DNA of 64,000 nt from Podaxis mareebaensis (taxonomy: Eukaryota; Basidiomycota; Agaricomycetes; Agaricales; Agaricaceae), in NCBI GenBank assembly GCA_018524725.1, contig JAEUWP010000370.1, positions 1-64,000 of the forward strand. The letters run 5' to 3'. The translations under genes were made by a program, and so were the position numbers. Of the stretch, positions 11,263-23,281 are shown piece by piece. Positions within the stretch are counted from its first letter, which is position 1. Every line of letters starts with the position of its first letter. A model generated the notes under the pieces. The model saw nothing but the letters and a program-made list of their open reading frames with translations, did no database searches and was not told where the DNA came from.

Positions 11263-14036
11263 TCAACTCGAGGGACTCCAGCTCTCATCCAATCCAGCCG
11301 CCCACGGCATACTCAACGGGCTCAACGAAGAACCCGACACCGCACTCGAACCATTGCTCACAACACGCGCTGGGGCAAGGTAAGCTGTACTCGGGCTCTG
11401 CAACACTCCACTCTCACCCGTCCCACCACTCCCCTCTCTCGATACAGCAAAATCGCTGCCGCTGCCACTACCACTACCACTTCCACCACGCAGATGGTTC
11501 CCAAACGCCGAAAGAGCAGGTGAGATCGGTCCATGCACGTGTCCACGTTTACGCCCGTCAGACGTTATACTCCCGGACCTGGCGAGAGATTGTGCAAACG
11601 ACAAGGCACCACTGCTACCACCGGCAGAGTGGGCGGAAGGGCGAGAAGAGTTAGAACTATATGAGGGATCCTTTCTACTTGATGCTGCCGCTGATCCTGT
11701 CGATCGAGGAGGGGAAGCTGGGCTGACGTGTGAGCGCATAGAATGGAGGGAACCTTGCTCAGATGTGAAGTCTGGTTGATGAACATATTGCGGCTAAGGA
11801 TTATCATCAGCATTAATCTCTTGAAAAACAAAATAAAATCGAAGGGAAGAACACTTACAAGTCCAAACGTCGTCCTTCTGGCAAGACGTTCGCCTCCAGC
11901 GCCACCACTACCCGACGTAGCAGCAGCCATAGACTTCCAGCTTTCACCCGCAGTAGGCGGTTCCTCCTCCAAAACATCAATCGCAATGCTTATGCCAGCA
12001 CCATTTTCTTGATCACCACCATACGACCCAGGGGACGGGGTTTCACCATTCGACACCTCTGTCCATGCCTTTGGCGTAGGGATTAACTCGAGGCCAGGAG
12101 GGAAGGGGTATGTTCTGACACTCGCAGCATTGTTAACGACAGTAGCATCTGACGTTGTCGAGGCCTTGAGCGAGGCTGACGAGGTAGAACCGAAAGAAGA
12201 GATCGCTGATGGTGCAGGCATGTCGAGGATATCAAAGCTAGGCGCCAGAGTCCGCGTGTAACTCGTTCCAGGTGAATCAGTAGCCTTAGGCTGGTCCTCA
12301 TACTCAAGGGGTGCCGTAGTCTGCGTTTGAGCTAGCTGGGAGGACACAGCGGGCCTTGATTGTGCATCCGAGACCGGGACAGGGGGCAAGGGAGCAGAAG
12401 TATCCGAAGGAGTAGCAGCTCTCGGCAGTGGGGTCAAAGTCGGCGTAGCGGGCAGAGACGAAAGTGCATCATGATAGATCGTTCCACCTGAATTCCCACT
12501 CCTGCCACTCACACTCGAAATCGGCCTCGTACCATCCGAACCCAAGCCAATGCTAAGTCCGCCTCTCGAGCTGGTGGTCTCGCGCATTTGAGGAAGACGG
12601 GGAAGTGCTCGGCCCAGTTCGAGATCCTGTTCCGTGAGTGGTGTTGATTCCAAGAGGGGCTGCTGTTGCGAGGTCCGTGGGCTTCCACTCTGACGCCAAC
12701 TGAGTCTGCTGGCAAGCGCACCGAGACTACCAAGGAATGAAGAAGTGGAGGGCTTGCTCGTGTTCGCCTCCTCTGTGACTGGCGAGGAACCTGGAGAAGA
12801 TCTGGGACCTAAATCCTCGACCCTAACCCTTTTTGCAGTCAACAATGTCGCGTTTTCATCTGCATCCAGAGGCAAAGATGAGCGATGTGAAGCCTGCGAG
12901 GGGCGTTTCGAGAAGGGCGGGCGTGGGAGTGTGAAATCCGGAGCAGACCTTGAGGCAGGGTCGACCAATCTGGGCGGAGGCAGGAGGGGCGTGTCGGCAT
13001 AGGCATATGCACCAGAGTATTGTTCGCCGGGCTCTTGGTCGCTATCGGGAGGTAAAACGGTCTCTTGATCTAGTCGTTGCATTTCCTCAGGCGTCAAGAT
13101 CCTCCCGCCGCTCATCTCTTGTTCGTGCTCCTCACGAATAGGCCTAATCCCAAGCGTAGGTTGTGCAAGAGGTTCACCATATCCAGAGTTAGTCGAAGAT
13201 GAGTTGGACGAAGAGAAACTGGGAATTGTGTTCGGGGGTGGCGGGACGCGGGGTACATTCCTTGGTGGGGGTCGGGCTCCCATTTCCGTATATGCAGTAC
13301 CCGCGCCATTTCCTCTTTCAGTCATCCCACCGCCGTTGCCACCCCGACCACTCGGTTGGAGGAAGGGATCTGCCTCTTCACCACTGTGCCTTGGTGAACC
13401 TTCACCTGGGAGTCGACCGCCGGGGGGTACTATAAGGTAGTCATCGTCGATGGGAGGGCCAGCTGCTCGTGACCGACGGCGGTTTTTGCCTTTGCAAAAC
13501 AGATAAATGGCGAGGATAAGAACAAGGAGGAAGATGAATCCGAGAATGCTGGCAACGATGACACCGACGAGTTGACCTCTTGTTAATCTACTCGCGGAGC
13601 TTGTGGGTGCAGGAGTCTGTGTTGGTACAGGTGCTGATGTTACAGGGATCGTGCTTGATGACGAAATTGATTCGGTAATTGATGAAGATGTGATTGCGGA
13701 GGAAGAGGAAGGGGATATCGCAGTCGTGGTTGATGATGTTTGGGAAGGTGTCGCAGTAGTAGTAGAGGTCGTGAAAGGGATAGATATCGTAGGGGTCGAG
13801 GCCGGAGGCGTTAATCCACCATAAGTCCAATCTGGACCCAACGGAATCTAATATCACATTACCATCAACATCGCAGCTTGTGCAGGAGGAGACCTTGTGC
13901 AACTCACACTTGGGCCATAGTAGGTCAACGGCAAAAATAGGACCGTCGTTGAGGTCGTTAACGCTCCATTGGCGTCCTGAACCACCGTAGGTATCGGCGT
14001 AAGCCATGGAGGGTATTCCTGAGTAGGAGCAGACAT
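11263..14036 (-). CDS. Single-pass membrane protein with Ser/Thr-rich outer part and long disordered cytoplasmic tail, 882 aa
   Basis: Three exons can be read: 14036-13908, 13847-11859 and 11793-11263, with 60- and 65-bp GT...AG introns (GTGAGT...TTAG; GTAAGT...TTAG). The joined frame gives 882 residues. Residues about 60-130 are Ser/Thr/Pro-rich and probably O-glycosylated. A hydrophobic helix at about 135-160 (LVGVIVASILGFIFLLVLIL) is followed by CKGKNRRRSR, a stop-transfer signal that puts the C-terminus in the cytosol. About 700 residues of disordered Ser/Pro-rich tail follow, including a Gly-Ser run near the end. This architecture resembles fungal cell-surface sensors of the Mid2/Wsc type, but I see no WSC or other named domain and no classical signal peptide. 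Function is unknown and the comparison is inference. Confidence 0.75.
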
Positions 14037-14856
14037 CCTAGCCGTCTCTCAGGTGGGTAATAATAATGGTATTTTCGGGTATTATTTCTGTCGGGAATGA
14101 AATTCGGGAGTCGTTAGTAGTGAGCGTAGGGGTTCTGGAGTTCGCCATCAGTTCGCAACGCTCTAAAAGTTCAACGCAAAGAGTCTCGCCTTTTGATACA
14201 AGCAGAATTATTGGGGAGTAGTTTTCGGAAAAGAGGAATGGGGAAACTGAGGCGGATGGGAGGATGAAAAGGATGTGAAATAGGAATGCGGGGTACCCGG
14301 GCGTCCACAAGTCGAACTATAGTCACGTGAGACCTGCGGAACAAAAGGCCACTCGGCGTCTATTAAGCTTCAGGTAATTACCATAACCCTTCAGTCCTTC
14401 TCTGCAGCTTCTCCCACTCCTCTCGGCTCCCGGCCTGACGACGATGGGAATATCCAGCCACGATGCAGCCTGCAGGATTCCATATCCCCTCGTTTTTACA
14501 GACGAAGACCTCTTGAATATTCATCCACATCTATTTTTACCCAATTCGAATTTATCGGGTTCTCGATCGGTGGCTCCAGCATCTCGATCGTTGAACTGCG
14601 TCAGTGGCTTGCGAATTTGATTGTGGCTTGTGGACTCTTGTGGGTGGTCTTGGCATCCATATCGTCCATCTTTCTTCCAATGACCAGGATTCCCACTCAG
14701 GCAACCTCTCTTCTCGACGAAAGGAACATAAAAATGCAGAATATCCCAAATTTAAGGACCGTCCGCGCGGAAGTACCTGTGTATATGGAAAACATAGACA
14801 AATTCGTTCCCTAGTCTTCGTTCTCATATCCAGGCGTGTCTGCCCGGTCTCCATGA
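14037..14856. other. Intergenic, nothing recognised
   Basis: Upstream region of the membrane-protein gene. No supported coding frame is seen. Confidence 0.55.
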
Positions 14857-16017
14857 TCAAACCGCAACGTCGAAATGTCCCCCGTCACCGTGGTCTCGGC
14901 GGGACCTCGATTGGCTTTTCGGAGGTTGAGGATTAGGCGTGTGCCCTGTCGTGGTTCGAACTCTCATCAATCCCAGACAAACCACAGAATGGAATATTGC
15001 GACTCCCAACTTACACAAACGTATTGAACGATCATAATCCACCTACCCATCGATGTAAATAAGCTTCCACCTGAAAACGCATAATAGTGACTCACAATGG
15101 CCAATAGACAGAAAGTCGGATCGTGGCCTCGGGGTGGAACGCTGTTATGAGGTCAATAGTCTTCAACGCTGTTGAGTACGCGTCTGCATCAGCCTGGATG
15201 GGAATACAGCTTGAACGAAGTTGAGCACATACCAAAAATTCTATAGTCACCATAAGTCTTATTATTGCTGAACAGAAACAAGGAAACACGGACAGGAAAA
15301 AGCACAATGTGCCGTCCCAGTAGAAGGCCCAGCAAACGGGTGTAGAATGCCGAACATGATCGAACCTCGACCACAGCGGCTCGCACGGCTCATCTGTCTG
15401 AACAATATCCCTCACAAACCGACAAAATTTGACCAGATGAAATAGCATTTCAAGACCTGAAAGCTGCTGAGCTCGGTCGCTGGTGGAACACGAGTTCCCT
15501 ACCTACATTGGCAACACTACACGCCCTAGCACATCTGTGAGAATGAGTCATTCAGGTTTTGAATATAGCACCTACCTCGTAGCGATCAGGATTTTCAGGC
15601 TGATTTCATGGAAATCCGGTGGTGAGGCTGTGTAGCAATCTTGTTGCGGGACGGGCCCAATTGTGTACTTGAAATATCGCATGCTATTTACGACAATAGC
15701 AGCAAGGTTACACTGGGCAAACCCGTCACGGCTCGTTAATCAAGCGAAGGAATCTGAAGAATCTGTTACATACGGTGAACTCAACTGACCACGCTTTCCT
15801 TAGCTTAGCAGCGCTTGGAACGAGGGAAGGAACGTACTGGCTGCTCCGATCCATAATATCAGCGTCGCTGAAGACAAAATATGGGCATAAGGTTGGAAAA
15901 CAACAGACTGTAGCTTGCGCACCCTTGCGATTGAAGCTCCAGAACGCACCCAACGTTAGTATGAGGATAACTCGCATGGTAGTCTCGAACAATAAGTTGG
16001 CTTGCCTGGGGTCATGA
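14857..16017 (-). CDS. Possible multi-pass membrane protein, DUF6533-like C-terminal half, incomplete model
   Basis: Several minus-strand exon candidates join in frame. A segment from about 15975 (MRVILILTLGAFW...) ends at a GTATGT donor near 15776. A segment CNLAAIVVNSMRYFKYTIGP...LKILIATR is followed by ARACSVANVGLEMLFHLVKF. Next comes STPVCWAFYWDGTLCFFLSV with a hydrophobic run, and a polar tail ends at 14857 (GGHFDVAV). The arrangement of a helix, TP-x-x-x-x-x-x-DG-x-LxFF and another helix recalls the end of DUF6533-type fungal seven-helix proteins. The N-terminal exons with the family's usual first helices were not found, and the last intron is awkward. It could be a decayed copy. Confidence 0.3.
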
Positions 16018-18118
16018 ATTAGTCGCAGTTGGTGACAAATGGGTGGCCAACGAACAGCTGAAGTATGAAAGTGAGCGCCTTGCAGCTATCAACAAAGAAG
16101 GTCCAAGACTAGATCTCAGAACTACTGGTCGGAGACTATGAGACAGAGGATAGTCTCACACCTGAGGACAGGTTACCAGGGTGAGGGATAAGAGTTGCAG
16201 GTGCGAGCGCCAGCGACTTACTGGTACTGGAATGTTGACAATTCTACTCACTACCCAATATGTAAGTTGTAGCAGATACTTCAGATGAGACAGGAATATT
16301 TACTGTAAAACCTAATCCTGGACATTCAAAGTTTATGAGACCAAATCATACCTCAAAGATAATCAATCAGCCACTTACACAATATATAGGAATATACCAA
16401 TCTGCATTCGCATATAGATAAGCTTGGCAACCCAGTTGCGACTACTGCGTGCTGGCGATCAGCCTACAGGCCCATGAACTTCTCGAGTATTCGGCGTTAC
16501 CGATAAAGACTAGCGGTATCCCGTGAATGCAACAGTGCATCATAGACGACGAGCACCATCGCCGCAGCTAGCCAGGAATAGTTAGTCTTCGCCTTTAAAT
16601 TTATAGGAAAGGTCAAGAGGTCTAACCATAAGACATCTCGGGGGGAAAGTAAAAGTGGCTGACCATATGCGAATTTAATGAGGTTTCCAGCATTTCAGAC
16701 ATGATGGGAGTTCAGGTCGAGGATTCCAGTTACGACCAGAGCGAGTTTGCACCGCAATGCGACCTCGAGTCCATTTACGGGCGACTGAGAGATCAGTCTA
16801 AGAAAAGTCTGTGATGATACCGCCACAGGCACTTCAAGCTGGAGCCCCAGGCCATCATGTATCAGGATTTGTATCAGCGTGCTCATAAGAAAAGATTTCA
16901 TTATCCAGAGCAGCCCAAGTCCAACCCATTTGAAAACGACCGACCATAGTGCCCCACCGCGGATTATCATTTATCCTCCAAGTATTCGAACACTAGCTGC
17001 TGCCCGACAAGATGGTGTATGTTATCAGGTATGTTCACGAACCGTACCAGTGTCCACAACTCTTACCTGCTAATCATCTGAACCATCTCCACTCCAATCT
17101 CTTCTACTCCGGTTTTTGTGATCATCAGTTACCAGCTAAATAACCTACTATCCCCCGTACTTGACAAACACTCTCCCAAAACGCCGGATATCTGGGTATT
17201 TGGCGTTACGAAATCCCGACATGTATTATGTCATCGTGTGTTCGGAGAAGGTCAAGCTCGAGGCCTCGAGGCCACGCTCTCAAGCTCAGGGTCATACACG
17301 CGCGCCGGCAAACCAAAGTTATCTCAGACACGTACGCAATATATCAAACAATGACGCTCCAGATCACCTTTAAGATTGTTGATTGCAGTCTATTTTCAGC
17401 TCCTTCCACGAGTCGTTCATCTTCGGAGTCGGAGAACCCATCACGCATCAAACACGCGCACCAAAAGGTTGCGGAAGAAGAGAAGTTATATTCTAAGCAT
17501 GTAGTAACTACACTTCGTTTTATGAACTATTAGATGAGATAATGGCAGAAGAAAGAGAAAAAGAGATCATAACCAATTCGTAAGCGACAGCGTTAATTTG
17601 AAAACTAGACAACAAGCTCCGAAAGCATTGAGTAACAAAGCCACGAGTTTGCATCGACAATTACATATGGGAATTTCAACTCGAAAGACATACGAGCTCG
17701 GGGATGGATGAGTGAACACGTTTTTGCGGAGATGAAAGAAGAGAAAGTTGTTGAATCGGTTTAGTTAAATTTATAAGGTTTGATTGCGTGCCCAAGACGA
17801 AAGCAAGGAAGCAAGGATAACATTTCGACCGGAAAAGCAGCGTGTGGCTTCGAAAACAATTCGACAGCGAGACTGACAACAGATGACACGATAATTGAAA
17901 GGACCAATGACAGCACAGAGATCTGAGAAGCCGAGATAATGCAGCGCATCGCAAATGAGCGATTATGACAGGTTAAGGCATGACGAGTTCCAGAAACCAG
18001 AGTTGAGAAATCAATCTATCAACAGTCATCATGCATCAGCAAACCCCTCTTCACAAACCAACAGAAAGGCACTCACAAATACCCGGGACAGCGTTTCTTC
18101 CACAATCCAGAATTTCAT
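16018..18118. other. Intergenic, no convincing gene
   Basis: A 91-residue minus frame at 16695-16970 has a hydrophobic stretch (VGLGLLWIMKSFLMSTLIQI) but no supporting exons or known motif. The rest holds only short frames. It is the 3' flank of the forkhead gene. Confidence 0.5.
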
Positions 18119-20195
18119 TCAAGCATTCGTCTGGGCATCACCACCCCGTTGCTGACCACCTAACATCCGCTCACCCATCTCTGGACTTGAACTCTCGCCC
18201 GATGAAATCGAAATGGCGCGTCCCATGTTCATCCTGGTGCCAGCGCTTGCGTAGGGTGTATTAGCACCCGCAAGCATCGCCCCGTCAGTAGCCTGGGTCG
18301 CAGTTCCGTCCATAGAGCCAAATGATGTAGGCGCAAGAAGGGATGTTTGCCCAAAAGTAGGCGCAGCGGCTTTGTTGAACCCGTACGCGGTATGGTAATA
18401 CGGTGCGATGGGGTGGGGGAGAGTGTTGGGAGGGGTAGAAGAGGTCCCTGGGATGGTGTTCGGCAGCAACGAAGCATTAGTACGTGAGGTCCCAGCGGCC
18501 ATTGATGGTGAGGTTGAAGAGGAGATGGACAGCATCGACATTTCTTGGGACATAGCAGGATTGGGGTACATCATCGAACCCATCGGTGCGGGCGTCGAAG
18601 TCCCCGACACCGGGGAGGGAGCGGCCACCGAAGTTGAAGCACTCGCAGAGGCGACCGCACCAGGGGTGATACCCGTGGACCCAGGGACTGAAGGTTGCCC
18701 AACTGTAACTCGTGTGTACGGTCCCCTCTTGCCCTTCGCCTTCTTCCCCTTCGTGGCTTTCGTAGCAGCAGAAGAGGCAGCAACGGCAGTGCCGTCCTCC
18801 ATCTCCTGATCTCCATCAGACGAATCCGCCTGGTTGTTGTTCAGCTGATTTCCGACGCCTCCCGGAAGATCGCGTGTTCCGTTGTATGGAGCTGCATTCC
18901 TCCGTTTGCGACGGCGCTCGCGTTTGTAGCCTTCACCCTTTGAGATGTCTACAGACCAGTACCGTCCTTTTCCAGGTTCAGTGATAGGTCTATCGCAGGA
19001 GCGGAAGACTTGGTTGAGGGACAAGTTATGCCTGATCGAGTTCTAACGCCACACAATGAGTTGTCAAGAAAGCAGCCGCCCATTTGAGATACTCACCTTC
19101 CAAGCCGAGCTCTTCAGCCTTGCGAAGTACACAAACCGATCCTCCAATGTCTGATAGATCTCCTGCAACGTCAACATGCCTTTTTCACTCCCGTGGATGG
19201 CGAGTTTCACGAGAATAGGCAATGGCTGCTGAGGCTTCTGCCCTGGAGGTGGATCAGGCAAAGCCCACAAGTCAACCCTCGTTCCTTCAGGAATCCCAAT
19301 TTGGTTCCTTAGGTACCGGTCGGTCTCGTACCATTGACGCGACCGTGGTGTCTCTTCCACTGGTTGCTCAGGCCTTGGTGGCCTAGAAAACTCGACCTGC
19401 TGGTTAGTCCCCATCGGAGCATGTACCTGAGCTGGATCAGGGCCTAGTGAGACATGAGACTCAGGTCGGGGGTGAGGTTGTGATGGAGGTGAAGGAGGAA
19501 GTGGTGGAAGCACTTGGGGGCTATAACCTTGACCAGCGCTCACATCGGACGACGAAGACGTGGACGGTGAAGGTGGCAAGTCCTGTTGGATTTGTGGGGC
19601 GATGAGCGGGCGTGGTAAGGGTTGTGGAAGGGGTACATGGGTTTGAAAGTGTTGAATACGCGCAAAGTGGCGTTGAGTCTGAACGGCGAGGGGTGGTGGA
19701 GGAGTGAAGCCGGGCGGAATATATGGTTGGTCATCCCAATAATCATACACTTGCTCATGCCTAGGGGCATAGGTTTGCTGACTGTATTGGGATGTATAAC
19801 CATCGCCATGGTCAGCGTAACCATTCGAGTAGTGTCGGTGGTGGGTTGACTGCATATTACAAAAAGTCAATTGAAAGGCATTTGCGTGATTAATAATGAG
19901 AAAGACTGACACTGGCTGAATGTCCGGATTGAGTAGAAACGTAATCCGGGGCAACTGAATAGTCAAGGGGGCTCGGATTACCGTTTGGCGCGGCCTGCGA
20001 CCTAGGTGGAAGATACGGTTCGTCGTTGGCAGCAAGGGACCCTATACCAGAGTCGGCTGAGCCATCACTAACAAACGCATCCCCAGCAGGCGCACCAAAG
20101 GAATAATGCTCCGAGCCCTCGGAGGGCGAGTTGTGGTGTTCTGGCACGGCGTTTTCGTTGGAGGAGAGGTAGAAAGGAAGTTGATGAGCAAACAT
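18119..20195 (-). CDS. Forkhead (winged-helix) transcription factor, about 653 aa
   Basis: Exons are 20195-19911, 19849-19097 and 19042-18119. The second intron (54 bp, GTGAGT...TTAG) falls inside the DNA-binding domain. The forkhead domain spans about residues 300-394: [30 protein letters not shown], then SAWK | [29 protein letters not shown] and a basic KRERRRKRR wing that can also serve as nuclear signal. The recognition helix [10 protein letters not shown] is canonical. Flanks are Pro/Gln-rich (N-terminal) and Ser/Thr/Ala-rich (C-terminal), as expected for activation regions. The start is the first ATG of an exon preceded by a plausible acceptor, so an extra 5' exon is possible. Target genes cannot be inferred. 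It belongs with fungal Fkh/Fox regulators of cell cycle or development. Confidence 0.9.
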
Positions 20196-22062
20196 TTGCT
20201 GGACGGGAACCTCCGACTGAACATGAAAACACGGACCCACAAAAGCAAATTACGTGATGGCAACACATCAAGCACATCGCCAAAATGCAACACATGATCC
20301 AGAGAGAACAAAGCAAGAAAATTGATGAGCACCGGCATGGATGGAGCATAGTGACGACATACAATAGGGTACATGGCCACACGGAGCAAAGGTAAACACA
20401 GAGAGAGGGCTGATAATCAAGATATAAGGGCTGTGGACACGAGGACCAAAGCAGCAGCAGAGTATTAGAGAGGAAAGAGTCCAGGGAGGAATTGAGGGGA
20501 GGGATAGGAGACGACCTGGAGAAGGATTTCTCGGGGTTTTCTTGGTGGGCACACGTCCAAGTCGGGGGCCCTTTTAACCAGCCACGAAACGCCTGCCTGA
20601 CATCACCGGACATCCGCGCTTATCAGGCGGGCACACAAATTTTTTTCCATAAAGGGGAGGGCGCGACCGTCAGGGTCAGGGTGGATTGGTGCGGACCCAG
20701 TTTCCTGTGGGAAAACTTTGGTGCCTGCCACACCAAAAAGGATGTTCGGGCGAGAATTACCCGACATGGCAGGTGTCGGGAGTCGTTGGTACACTGCGCC
20801 CCTGTGTGTCCCTTGTTTGACCACCAATCCACCAGAAACTTTTTGGGCTTGATTGGTTCGGGCCTGCTTTTTTCTGATAGGCTGGAACTCGTCACATGAT
20901 GGCCAGGACGTCTTTCCCGCGCCGTCTCCGCCTCGAATCCCGACTCGGATGCGCTCTTTTTCGTCGGTGAGGCCAAGATACCTTCGGTGACGTTCGTAAC
21001 CACGTTTTCTGGGTCCTTTGTGCCTTATTTGTGTCGTAGACAATGCGATACACCAAGTGGATCCAGATTGTGTGTCCAGGGACAAGTAAATCGGCATCTA
21101 TGCTTGTGCTTGTGGACGTTGTGTGGACGCATCGACTGAGCCGGGCGGGATGTCCAAACATCCCGCCGGATGTTACGTAAATATTTCCTCGTTTCCTTTC
21201 GGGGATACGACCCCTCTCTCTTCAGCATGCCAACTGCATTCAGACTTGCCTTACAATATCTGCTGGGAGAAGTCCATCTAACACCTTGGGGTGGAACGAT
21301 GCCTACTAGTTTCGCCTTCACCATCCAATTGCCCCGACGTCAAAAGGATTAGCACTTCAACTATCCCCTGTCGCGCCCAGTTTCTCCTCATGCCACCATT
21401 GATATCTCCCATTATCCATTTAACCCCAAATTGGATACATACCATAGAATACAAGATGCCGATGCCCCAGTCCATCCTCGGAGTGCACAATGTTTTTGAC
21501 AAGGCGCTTTGACATTATTCCGTGTTTAGCAAACAAAGCAAATCAGGAATCACCACATGGATATTCCTCCTGATATGCCCCTGTGTCGCTACGTCTATGC
21601 ACTTTGACTAATTCACCTCGCTTTGCTTTGTCCATCCCTGTATATCGCCCTATTTTGGTGTCTTTCTCCGGTGCCACACTGTTGGTTGGAAATTTCATCG
21701 TGGCAGCAAGGCTAACATTTTACATCAATGGTCAAGTTGGCGATAGCAAAAAACACATGAATTATGCAATACCTGCACTGTGTAGCATTAAACAAACTGA
21801 TATTACAGGGAGGCTGGTTTCTGAGGAAATGCTCCACATCATCTCGCCAAGCTATTTGTGCTGCCGGTTCGGTGGAGTTCCAACATGTGTCCTTTTCGGA
21901 ACCCCAATTAAGCCGCAACTAAGCTTCATGGATCGGTTGTGGCAGCTATATTTTACTGACGTTAATGACTTATAAAAATCTCAAAATGGTGGTAGGTTTA
22001 GACTACCGGTCAAAATTCTGCCACAGAAATACCTACTTGATAGACCCCATACCACGTATCCA
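20196..22062. other. Long upstream region of the forkhead gene, no gene seen
   Basis: Only unsupported frames occur, including a 130-codon plus-strand one at 21583-21975 without splice context or motif. The length suits an extended regulatory or 5' untranslated region. Confidence 0.5.
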
Positions 22063-23180
22063 TTAAACTGACTCTCGGGAGAGCTCATTCACAGTATCAT
22101 CTGCGGCTCCGGGGTGAGCATGCTCTGCACCATCAGTTAGGGTGTCTTGTTGTAGAATTGCAAATTGAATTGGTGCGGTGGGCTGTGGAAGGGACCCTTC
22201 AGGATCGAGTCTCCGGAGGGTTTTGCACTCATTGAGCCTATGCCCCAGACCATAAGATGAAACGTTTGACGACCCGGTGCATGCTATCTCACCAACCAGT
22301 CAACGATCAGTTGAAGGGACAAGTACCTTGACCAACTGTGCCTTTGGTGGTAATGAAATTGGAAGCCTGAGTTTACAATCGTTATGAGGTCCATGGCTAG
22401 GCCTACTGAAGGGATGGCGATCACGGGCCATTCGTGGTTTTGTAACTAAGCCCAAATTCCCGAGCCACCAGCTAAAGAAGTGAGGGTAACGACATAGGAA
22501 CTGGCAGTCCTAGGTGATACAAGTACCCAACGGATACACGGTATCGCCCACTGTCTCGCCAAAGAACCTTGGTGAAAGGCAAAGTGGTCCTGGAAGAAGG
22601 GTCAGCATTGTTGGACTGCAATACATTGAAGCTAGTGCCGCTCTAGCAGGACCACTGAGATGGTGAATGGGGAACAGCAATGTCACACTGTAAGATGAGG
22701 GTAAGAACACTAACACGGTATATCATATACCCCATAGTGATAGCCTTCCTATATTCGAAATCCTTTGAATGAATCGTTGCTCAGTCTCGTATGTCAAAAA
22801 ATGACCTAACCGACCATATAGCCACTACCTAGACGCATAATCCACTGAGCTACGCTCAATATAACAACCAGCAGAAAGTTTCTCACAGACAGTATAAGCC
22901 AAAGAATATTGCAAGTATATCTACTAGGGATTACAATGCTACGTATCAGTTTGTAGACACACAGGTATGTCACCGATGAAAAGAGGGTTGACTCGGCTGC
23001 TCGGAAAGCTGGATAAAAACAGACGCCCAGTGAACACTCGTAATCTCTTAGTGACGGCTCCGTCATGGGGCCGTTGGAACCTTGATTCTTGGCTGGTTAG
23101 AGAATGAGGGCTCCAGAGTGGTTCAACGTCGCCACCTGGAAAGCTGCTCAAGGTATCGACCTTTGGTCTGATCGACATCC
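22063..23180 (-). CDS. Unresolved, possibly multi-exon membrane protein or its remnant
   Basis: Minus-strand fragments look coding but were not joined confidently. A polar tail ends at 22063 (NVSSYGLGHRLNECKTLRRL... to ...NELSRESV). An upstream segment reads WPVIAIPSVGLAMDLITIV. Another, just after a CTTACAG acceptor, begins TLLFPIHHLSGPARAALASM. A hydrophobic stretch, ILWLILSVRNFLLVVILSVA, lies near 22.85 kb. This would fit a fungal multi-helix protein, yet no family motif is certain and the segment could be decayed. Confidence 0.2.
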
Positions 23181-23281
23181 GGCATCCACATCATTTTGAA
23201 ATTACTGTCTATGTAGTGAAAATCGTCCATACGACCAATACCCAAAATGATGCTGCAAAATGTCTTCAATCACGTCAATAG

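Noticed and set aside
11056..11654. Overlapping plus-strand frames of 155 and 181 codons
   Set aside because: They are largely shadows of the low-complexity last exon of the minus-strand membrane protein, with no motif or splice context.
14950..14965. GGTTCGAACTC, a T-loop-like sequence suggesting a tRNA
   Set aside because: No acceptor stem, D-arm or anticodon arm can be folded around it.
21583..21975. 130-codon plus-strand frame
   Set aside because: No conserved motif or splice signals. Of chance length in this composition.
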